12,425 nucleotides of DNA from CAZFQD01 sp964520885 (lineage in GTDB: Bacteria; Bacillota; Clostridia; Oscillospirales; SIG519), in the NCBI GenBank assembly GCA_964520885.1, contig CAZFQD010000063.1:1-12425 (forward strand), given 5' to 3'. The number at the start of each line of letters is the position of its first letter. Positions within the stretch are counted from its first letter, which is position 1. The translations under genes were made by a program, and so were the position numbers. Shown here one piece after another: positions 7,277 to 12,425 of the stretch. Below the pieces are notes generated by a model that worked only from the letters and a program-made list of their open reading frames with translations, had not been told where the DNA came from and did no database searches.

Positions 7277-7839
7277 AGAAAATCACTCCTTATATATTTA
7301 CTATTTTCAAATATTTGAGGCTTTAATATGCCTATAAATGAAAGATTTCTATATTTTTCGTTATAATCTAAGCCATATCCAACTACAAATTCATTTGGTA
7401 TTTTAAATCCTTCATAATCACACTTAATTTTATTACCATTTTGCTTTGACTTGTTCATTAAAGTGCAAAGCTTTATTGAATTAGGATTTCTTTTTTGTAG
7501 CATTTCTATAATATATCTTAAAGTGTTGCCACTGTCAAGTATATCTTCAACTATTAATATATCATATCCTTTAACATCAACATCTAAATCCTTTAATATT
7601 TGTATTTTGCCGGATGAGAAAGCATCTTTTCCGTAACTTGAAGCACAAATAAAATCAATTGATAATGGAACATTTATTTCTCTAATTAAATCTGCCAAAA
7701 AAACTACTGAACCTTTTAATATACTAACTAATAGTAAATTTCTATTTTGATAATCCTTTGAAATGGCTTTGCCTAATTCCTTAACTTTACTTTTTATTTC
7801 TTTCTTACTAATTATTATTCTTTCTATATCTTCAAGCAT
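7273..7839 (-). CDS. hpt: Hypoxanthine phosphoribosyltransferase
   Basis: This enzyme salvages hypoxanthine and guanine to IMP and GMP using PRPP in the cytosol. The 188-residue protein has the family landmarks in order: LKGSVVFLADL (about 41-51), SSYG (67-70), the PRPP-binding loop VEDILDSGNTL (97-107), and the purine-binding and late motif FVVGYGLDYNEKYRNL (151-166). Its ATG at 7839 lies inside the last codons of tilS (8-nt overlap), with AAGGCGGG about 8 nt upstream in tilS coding sequence. The tilS-hpt-ftsH order matches the well-known Bacillota arrangement. In B. subtilis the homologous HprT and TilS regulate ftsH; whether that applies here is inference. Confidence 0.96.
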   Translation of the reverse strand: MLEDIERIIISKKEIKSKVKELGKAISKDYQNRNLLLVSILKGSVVFLADLIREINVPLSIDFICASSYGKDAFSSGKIQILKDLDVDVKGYDILIVEDILDSGNTLRYIIEMLQKRNPNSIKLCTLMNKSKQNGNKIKCDYEGFKIPNEFVVGYGLDYNEKYRNLSFIGILKPQIFENSKYIRSDFL

Positions 7840-9178
7840 TATTATTTTCCCGCCTTATATTTATTGCTATTTCTCTTTTGCCCTTTTGTGCAACTTTATT
7901 TTTACTAACTCCAATTCCTTCAACAAAAACTATTCCTGTTTCATCTAACACAACTAAAATATTTTTTCTTTTTTCTAAAGGAATTTTTTTGTCAATTAAT
8001 AATTTTTTTAAACTTTTTCCACCTTGTTTATCCTTTGGACAAAAATAATCTCCTTCTTTTTTTGTTCTAACTCTTAGTTTTCCTTTTATTTTATCATAAT
8101 CTAAAGAGTAATTAGTTTCTAAATTGTTAATTTTATTATCATTTATAGTTATTATACTCCCATTTGGCAAATAATTATCTGAGAAATTCAAAAAAACTTC
8201 AAAATTATTATCAATATCTTTATTTATTTTTTTGAAAAATAACCTTTCATAAGATATATATGCAAAATAATATCCTTTAATTTGCACCTTTTTGGAGGTA
8301 TTTTTCTTTAATAAGTCTTTAATGGCAATGCTTTTATCATAATCTAAACTAATTCCTAAAGCCATTTGACATGCTAATTTTATTGCTCTAATTGAAATGC
8401 TGTCCTCTTGCAAAAGCAAAACATTTTTTTTAAATGAATTTCCATCAAAATCTGCATCGTATAAAGCCTTTTTTGCTAAATTATATAAAAATTTCTCATC
8501 TTCAATTGCTGAGTTTGAAAGTTTTTTTGAAGCAGTTATTAAGCAAGGATTAATTTCCTTTAAAATTGGGATTACGGTATTTCTAATTTTGTTTCTTGAA
8601 TAATCTAAGCAAAAATTACTACTATCAATAATATAATCTTGCCCTTTTGATTTACAATAATTTTCAATATCTTCACGGGAACAATTAATTAATGGTCTTA
8701 TTATATTATCTCTAACAGGTAAAATACCACACATTCCTTTTATTCCTGTTCCTCTTGTAAAATTAAATAGCATTGTTTCAATATTATCACTTGCTGTATG
8801 TGCTGTGGCAATTTTTTGGGCTTTTGTTTTTTCTAATACCTCATTAAAAAAATCATATCTTACTCTTCTGCCGCACTGTTCAATTCCCTCTTTGTTTTGC
8901 TTAGCAATTTTTGAAATATCTGCTTTTAAACAAAATAACTCTATGCCTTTTTTATCACATAAATCCTTTACAAATTGTTCATCTCTAAAAGCTTCTTGCC
9001 CTCTTAACATATGATTAATATGTGCCGCATAAAGCTTTATATTCTTTTGTTTGCATATTTCCTCTAATACTAATAATAATGCTATAGAATCCGCTCCACC
9101 CGACAAACCAATTACTATTCCATTGCAATTTTTAAGCATTGAATGCTTTTTAATTGCATTATTAACCTCTTGGTTCAT
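7832..9178 (-). CDS. tilS: tRNA(Ile)-lysidine synthase TilS
   Basis: TilS attaches lysine to C34 of the CAU-anticodon isoleucine tRNA, making it read AUA, so it is essential where AUA codons are used. The N-terminal ATP-pyrophosphatase domain has the P-loop SGGADS (26-31), HINHMLRG (53-60) and AHTASDNIETMLFNFTRGTG (126-145), with IDSSN and RNKIRN in the late part of the domain. A central helical domain follows. The C-terminal tRNA-binding domain (about 368-448) carries RTKKEGDYFCP and KSLKKLLIDKKIP. At 448 residues it is full length. The ATG at 9178 overlaps the end of dnaB by 17 nt, and its ribosome binding site GAGAAGGTG is made from dnaB codons, suggesting coupling. Confidence 0.96.
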   Translation of the reverse strand: MNQEVNNAIKKHSMLKNCNGIVIGLSGGADSIALLLVLEEICKQKNIKLYAAHINHMLRGQEAFRDEQFVKDLCDKKGIELFCLKADISKIAKQNKEGIEQCGRRVRYDFFNEVLEKTKAQKIATAHTASDNIETMLFNFTRGTGIKGMCGILPVRDNIIRPLINCSREDIENYCKSKGQDYIIDSSNFCLDYSRNKIRNTVIPILKEINPCLITASKKLSNSAIEDEKFLYNLAKKALYDADFDGNSFKKNVLLLQEDSISIRAIKLACQMALGISLDYDKSIAIKDLLKKNTSKKVQIKGYYFAYISYERLFFKKINKDIDNNFEVFLNFSDNYLPNGSIITINDNKINNLETNYSLDYDKIKGKLRVRTKKEGDYFCPKDKQGGKSLKKLLIDKKIPLEKRKNILVVLDETGIVFVEGIGVSKNKVAQKGKREIAINIRRENNNA

Positions 9179-10496
9179 AATGCACCTTCTCTATACTTGT
9201 AAACCTTGTATATTCTCCTAACCATTCAAGTTCTATTGTTCCTGTGCTACCATGTCTATTTTTGGAAACAATACATTCACAAACATTGCGATTTTCGCAA
9301 TCTTTATTATAATAATCCTCTCTATATAAAAACATAACCAAATCTGCATCTTGTTCAATTGCACCGGATTCTCTTAAATCTGATAACATAGGTTTGTTTC
9401 CTGACCTTGCCTCAGGACCTCTTGAAAGTTGTGAAAGGCAAATAACAGGAACATTTAAGTCCTTAGCCATAATTTTTAAAGACCTTGATATTTCAGATAC
9501 CTCAGTAACTCTATTATCGTTTCTCTTTCCTGAGGTCATTAACTGTAAATAATCTATAATTACTAATCCTAAATTCTTAACTCTGCGAAGTTTTGCCTTC
9601 ATTTCACTAACTGTAATATTTGCTCTATCATCAAGTAAAATATTTGTAGACCCTAAAACTCCAGCGGCGCCTGCTAACTTTTCCCAATCACTATCGTTTA
9701 AATCGCCTCTTCTAATTTTTTGGCTATCAACTAATGCCTCGCTTGAAAGCATTCTCTCTGCTAACTGCTCATTTGACATTTCAAGTGAAAATATAGCAAC
9801 ATTTCTTTTGCCTTTTGTTGCAATATTTTGTGCTAAATTTAAAGCTAAACTGGTTTTTCCCATACCGGGTCGTGATGCAATAATCATTAAATCGGAATTA
9901 TTAAGCCCTACTATTAATTTATCTAAATCGTGAAAATATGTAGGAACTCCCATATAAAATTCTCGGTCTTCACCTGATAACTTATGTAATCTATCAAGAG
10001 AGGAAAGAACTGCTTGAGAAAGAGTTGTAAAGCCCTTACTATCTCTATCTCTTGTAATATTGTAAATTTTTTGTTCAGCACTATCAAGGATATCTTTTGA
10101 TTCTCCTGCACCCTCATAACACATTTCTTCAATTTCATCTGAAGCTGTAATTAATTCTCTAAGAACAGACTTATCTAAAACTATTTCAGCATACCTTGAA
10201 ACATTTTTTGAGGTAGGCACCGCTTCTGAAAGGCGAAAAAGGTATTCCTTACCACCCGCTTCATCATAAACCCCTCTTGCTTTTAACTTATCAAGAATGG
10301 TTACTACATCTATTTCATTGCTTTCATTAAACATCTCTAAAACTGATTCATAAATTTCTTTATGCTGTGGAACATAAAAATGTTTAGTTTTTATAATACC
10401 AATAACTTCGTTAATACAAGCAGGATCAATTAATATAGCTCCCAATACTGCTTGCTCTGCTTCTAAACTATATGGCAATTGTTTTGATAAGTCCAT
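9162..10496 (-). CDS. dnaB: Replicative DNA helicase DnaB (called DnaC in Bacillus)
   Basis: This is the hexameric 5'-3' helicase that unwinds DNA at the replication fork and binds primase. The 444-residue protein has the primase-interacting N-terminal domain (about 1-150, starting LPYSLEAEQAVLGAILID) and a RecA-like motor. The motor shows Walker A SRPGMGKTS (208-216), Walker B region VIIDYLQLM (312-320), SQLSRGPEAR (355-364), LSDLRESGAIEQDAD (371-385) and the arginine-finger segment SKNRHGSTG (411-419). No intein interrupts it, although DnaB is a frequent intein host. The ATG at 10496 has GTGAGGAAA upstream and lies 22 nt after rplI, its usual partner. The end overlaps tilS. Confidence 0.98.
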   Translation of the reverse strand: MDLSKQLPYSLEAEQAVLGAILIDPACINEVIGIIKTKHFYVPQHKEIYESVLEMFNESNEIDVVTILDKLKARGVYDEAGGKEYLFRLSEAVPTSKNVSRYAEIVLDKSVLRELITASDEIEEMCYEGAGESKDILDSAEQKIYNITRDRDSKGFTTLSQAVLSSLDRLHKLSGEDREFYMGVPTYFHDLDKLIVGLNNSDLMIIASRPGMGKTSLALNLAQNIATKGKRNVAIFSLEMSNEQLAERMLSSEALVDSQKIRRGDLNDSDWEKLAGAAGVLGSTNILLDDRANITVSEMKAKLRRVKNLGLVIIDYLQLMTSGKRNDNRVTEVSEISRSLKIMAKDLNVPVICLSQLSRGPEARSGNKPMLSDLRESGAIEQDADLVMFLYREDYYNKDCENRNVCECIVSKNRHGSTGTIELEWLGEYTRFTSIEKVHYEPRG

Positions 10497-10518
10497 TTTG
10501 TTTCCTCACTTCTAATTC

Positions 10519-10971
10519 CTAACTCTCCTTGTTTTTCACTCTAACATTTATCTTTCCGACAACATTGTGATAAAGTTTTACATCAATACTATAATCGCCA
10601 AAGGCCTTTATAGGCTCAGTTAATATTATTTTTCTCTTGTCAATTTCAATTTTATAAACTTTTAGTAATTCTTCTGCAATTTCCTTTGTAGTTACTGAAC
10701 CAAATAATCTTCCCCCAGCACCAGCCTTAGCGGAAATTTCCAAAACACTAGTCATTAATTTTTCTTTAATTTCTAATGAAGAAGTTCTGCTTTCTAATAT
10801 GTGATGTTCTATTGCTTTTGCTTGTGTTTTCATAACATTTAAATTTTGGTTATTTGCCTCTAAAACTAATTTTCTTGGCAATAAGTAATTTCTCGCATAA
10901 CCATCAGACACTTCAACTAACTGCCCTTTTTTTCCATGCCCTTTTAAATCAACCTGTAATATAACCTTCAT
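10519..10971 (-). CDS. rplI: 50S ribosomal protein bL9
   Basis: bL9 binds 23S rRNA near the base of the L1 stalk with its N-terminal domain and projects a second globular domain on a long helix. The first 50 residues carry the family signature (MKVILQVDLKGHGKKGQ, then VEVSDGYARNYLLPRKLVLEA). A connecting helix (about 42-75) and the C-terminal domain (GGRLFGSVTTKEIAEEL, then ending NVRVKNKES) complete a normal 150-residue protein. I chose ATG at 10971 over the in-frame TTG at 10977 because bL9 begins MKVIL and GGAAGGAA (10988-10981) is better spaced for it. It is the first gene of the rplI-dnaB-tilS-hpt-ftsH unit. Confidence 0.97.
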   Translation of the reverse strand: MKVILQVDLKGHGKKGQLVEVSDGYARNYLLPRKLVLEANNQNLNVMKTQAKAIEHHILESRTSSLEIKEKLMTSVLEISAKAGAGGRLFGSVTTKEIAEELLKVYKIEIDKRKIILTEPIKAFGDYSIDVKLYHNVVGKINVRVKNKES

Positions 10972-11040
10972 TTTCAAATATTCCTTCCCATTAAAAATCA
11001 GATGTCAGAGTTTCTAAAGTCAAGCAAACTTCGTTTTCAT

Positions 11041-11150
11041 GGCTGAGTGTTGCTGAGTATAGCTTAGAATAGTTGAGTGTCGCTTTTGTAAATACAAACA
11101 ATCCTAAGCAATTCTTACCTATTCTCACCTATCCTCATCATTTCTAATTA
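11041..11150. repeat. Two opposed arrays of degenerate 10-bp repeats around a short palindrome
   Basis: On the plus strand, 11041-11080 divides into four 10-mers such as TGCTGAGTAT and AGCTTAGAAT. From 11101 to 11140 (degenerating by 11150) there are four or five 10-mers such as ATCCTAAGCA and ATTCTCACCT, which are the same unit in reverse complement. The approximate consensus in the second orientation is AT-N-CT-(A/C)-A-(G/C)-C-(A/T). Both arrays stay in the same 10-bp register across a 20-bp centre that holds the perfect inverted repeat TTTGTA-AA-TACAAA (11085-11098). The arms 11043-11070 and 11111-11138 are complementary at about 20 of 28 positions. I count these by eye. Confidence 0.65.
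11056..11083 (-). promoter_or_regulatory. Weak candidate promoter for the rplI-ftsH unit
   Basis: On the minus strand GCGACA (4 of 6 to TTGACA; complement of 11078-11083) is followed after 16 bp by TATACT (5 of 6 to TATAAT; complement of 11056-11061), about 85 nt upstream of rplI. Both hexamers fall within the 10-bp repeat array, so the match may be chance. The unit may instead be read through from the upstream membrane-protein gene. Confidence 0.25.
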
Positions 11151-11151
11151 A

Positions 11152-11178
11152 TTGTTACTTGTTACTTGTTACTTGTTT
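11152..11178 (+). repeat. 7-bp tandem repeat TTGTTAC, about 3.7 copies
   Basis: TTGTTAC is repeated perfectly three times (11152-11172), followed by a partial copy TTGTTT. It adjoins the palindrome at 11175-11192 and the 10-bp arrays, and lies just downstream of the membrane-protein gene. Confidence 0.85.
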
Positions 11179-11192
11179 GAATTGATTCAAAC
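11175..11192. repeat. Perfect 8-bp inverted repeat downstream of membrane-protein gene
   Basis: GTTTGAAT and ATTCAAAC are perfect complements separated by TG. The palindrome lies 13 bp past the end of the minus-strand membrane-protein gene. In that direction it is followed by AAGTAACAAG, with no U-tract, so termination is uncertain. It could alternatively be a protein-binding operator. Confidence 0.55.
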
Positions 11193-11205
11193 TTATCTCT
11201 TATTT

Positions 11206-12204
11206 TTATTCTTTTTTCTTAAAGTTTTCTATTTCAACAAAAGATGATACTCCCCCAAAAAACGATACTATTGTTGCTCCACCAATTAAACAAAGAAATG
11301 CAATACATATAAACCCTATTATTTTTTTCCAAAATACAATTTTTAGCAAATTCATAAAATTAATAATTAAAGCTATTCCTGCTAAAAACAAAGCACCATT
11401 CAAAACGAGAAAAACATTTTCAAAAGCAACATTTACACTTGATTGTCCAGTAACAAGAATAATCAAAAATGAAATTGCAGTAAAAATTACGACTGACTTT
11501 GAAACTTTAAAATTCTTAATATCTAAATTATTTGAAATATTAAATTTACAACCCTTTAATACAACTTTTGTAATAATAAATGCAATAAAAATGCAAAATG
11601 CAATAAATAAAACTAATAATGACGGTATAGTTGGAACAACACTTTCAATTAAATAACTTTCAAACTGAACAAATAACGCATTTGCTGTTTCTATATCTTT
11701 TGGATATATTAATTTAAAAAGTTTTTCATATTGAGCTATTGAATTATTAATTATTTCAATATAATTTGAAAAAACAAATTTAGCTGAATTTAAGTTTAAT
11801 GCTCCGCCTCTAATGTATATATAAGTTAAAATTAAAGAGCCATAGGCAATAACTTGTGGAACAATACTGAATAATAGTGTGTTTTTTATTCCAATTTCTT
11901 TTTTAAATAATACTGAAATTAAATAGCCCGCTGGAAAAAATAATAGTATTGAAAAAAATGATAAATAAATATTATTGCTAAAACTAAATACAATAATAAA
12001 TACAATAATTGGTGTAAATAAAGCATAATGCTTTGGAAGTAAATAAGAAGAAATAGCATAGCTTGATAAAGCAACCATGCCGGCAAATAATATTATTTCA
12101 GAATTAAAAGCTGTTATAACACTAAGAAAAATTGTTATTATAGAAAATAATAAACCATATAAGGTTTTATTTTTTTGCATTATTTCATTATTCCTTTTCT
12201 CCAT
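11206..12204 (-). CDS. Multi-pass membrane protein, DUF2232/YybS-like
   Basis: About 332 residues, highly hydrophobic, with eight or nine likely membrane segments (about 14-33, 36-55, 60-75, 79-99, 108-131, 190-214, 236-254, 260-285, 293-316). A hydrophilic stretch at about 132-185 is followed by VVPTIPSLLVLF, and a short charged tail ends FKKKE. Size, topology and position just upstream of rplI-dnaB match the DUF2232/YybS membrane proteins of Bacillota; the sequence alone is not conclusive. Its molecular role is unknown. Two starts are plausible: ATG at 12204 (TAGGA 6 nt upstream, 17-nt overlap with the upstream gene) or ATG at 12180 (AAAGGA 11 nt upstream, just after that gene's stop). The stretch between it and rplI is repeat-rich and carries no gdpP gene. 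Confidence 0.75.
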   Translation of the reverse strand: MEKRNNEIMQKNKTLYGLLFSIITIFLSVITAFNSEIILFAGMVALSSYAISSYLLPKHYALFTPIIVFIIVFSFSNNIYLSFFSILLFFPAGYLISVLFKKEIGIKNTLLFSIVPQVIAYGSLILTYIYIRGGALNLNSAKFVFSNYIEIINNSIAQYEKLFKLIYPKDIETANALFVQFESYLIESVVPTIPSLLVLFIAFCIFIAFIITKVVLKGCKFNISNNLDIKNFKVSKSVVIFTAISFLIILVTGQSSVNVAFENVFLVLNGALFLAGIALIINFMNLLKIVFWKKIIGFICIAFLCLIGGATIVSFFGGVSSFVEIENFKKKE

Positions 12205-12425
12205 TTATAGTCCTACGAGTTTGGCGAACTGCTGCAAGATTATTGTCTAATAACTCTTCGGTCTTTTTTAATAAGCCATTTAGATAATCGGCTGCTGCTT
12301 TTTTCATTTTAATAGAATCGTCTTGAGCGGTTTTAACAAGCAACTCTGCTTTATCCCTTGCCTCACGCATTATAGCTTGTTCATTAAGTATTATTTCGGC
12401 TCTTTGCTCAGCGTTTTTTATCATT
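12188..12425 (-). CDS. Coiled-coil protein, clostridial 'ATP synthase subunit B-like' type, 3' end only
   Basis: Only the C-terminal 78 or so residues are inside the window; the true start lies beyond 12425. The visible part is one long charged helix rich in Ala, Glu, Lys and Arg (KNAEQRAEIILNEQAI, REARDKAELLVKTAQ), ending in LKKTEELL and LAAVRQTRRTING. It resembles the C-terminus of a family of short coiled-coil proteins in Clostridia that are often labelled ATPase or F0 subunit B-like although they are not part of an ATP synthase. That match is from memory of the family, not a search. Its final codons contain the ribosome binding site for the downstream membrane-protein gene. Confidence 0.7.
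   Translation of the reverse strand, partial: MIKNAEQRAEIILNEQAIMREARDKAELLVKTAQDDSIKMKKAAADYLNGLLKKTEELLDNNLAAVRQTRRTINGEKE

Larger units (their letters stand above)
10972..11205. other. Repeat-rich intergenic region between rplI and the membrane-protein gene
   Basis: Besides the listed repeats, this 234-bp stretch holds the rplI ribosome binding site (10981-10988). An isolated TTGACT (minus strand, 11018-11023) has no convincing -10 downstream. I see no open reading frame or recognisable RNA gene. Confidence 0.6.

Noticed and set aside
9923..10138. Minus-strand open frame of 71 codons inside dnaB
   Set aside because: It is an out-of-frame shadow of an intact, well-conserved helicase gene.
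9162..10496. Intein or frameshift in DnaB
   Set aside because: The 444-residue frame is continuous and of normal length, with all motor motifs uninterrupted.
11041..11180. CRISPR array
   Set aside because: The repeats are only 7-10 bp, directly abutting and without unique spacers, and no cas genes are present.

Overview
The window is AT-rich chromosomal DNA from a low-GC Gram-positive bacterium, most likely a member of Clostridia (Bacillota). The evidence is the clustered rplI-dnaB-tilS-hpt-ftsH genes, a clostridial-type MecA adaptor, a YkuD L,D-transpeptidase, strong AGGAGG-like ribosome binding sites and several TTG starts (glmM, ftsH, mecA). It is mostly ordinary housekeeping DNA with a few odd intergenic structures. 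Species cannot be fixed from the sequence alone.

Layout. At 1-650 an unrecognised 171-residue gene on the minus strand is flanked by inverted copies of a 20-bp motif. At 651-3709 a minus-strand unit is transcribed ruvA -> ruvB -> glmM (Holliday-junction branch migration, then phosphoglucosamine mutase). A GC-rich palindrome sits between ruvA and ruvB, and no ruvC is adjacent. A roughly 300-bp divergent promoter region (3710-4014) separates this from a plus-strand pair: a MecA-family ClpC adaptor and a membrane-anchored L,D-transpeptidase with a C-terminal peptidoglycan-binding domain. Converging on that pair from the right is a long, tightly packed minus-strand unit, transcribed rplI -> dnaB -> tilS -> hpt -> ftsH (10971 down to 5408). 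It contains 17-, 8- and 4-nt overlaps that suggest translational coupling.

Upstream of rplI is a 234-bp non-coding stretch with two opposed arrays of degenerate 10-bp repeats, a 7-bp tandem repeat and a perfect 8-bp palindrome. Beyond it lies a multi-pass membrane protein resembling the DUF2232/YybS family. It overlaps the 3' end of a coiled-coil protein of the clostridial 'ATP synthase subunit B-like' type, which runs off the window.

Functionally the main unit joins translation (L9, tRNA-Ile lysidinylation), replication (DnaB), purine salvage (Hpt) and membrane proteolysis (FtsH). No new defence or mobile system is convincingly present. The best leads are the inverted repeats around the unknown gene at the left end and the phased 10-bp repeat structure upstream of rplI, where many Bacillota carry gdpP.
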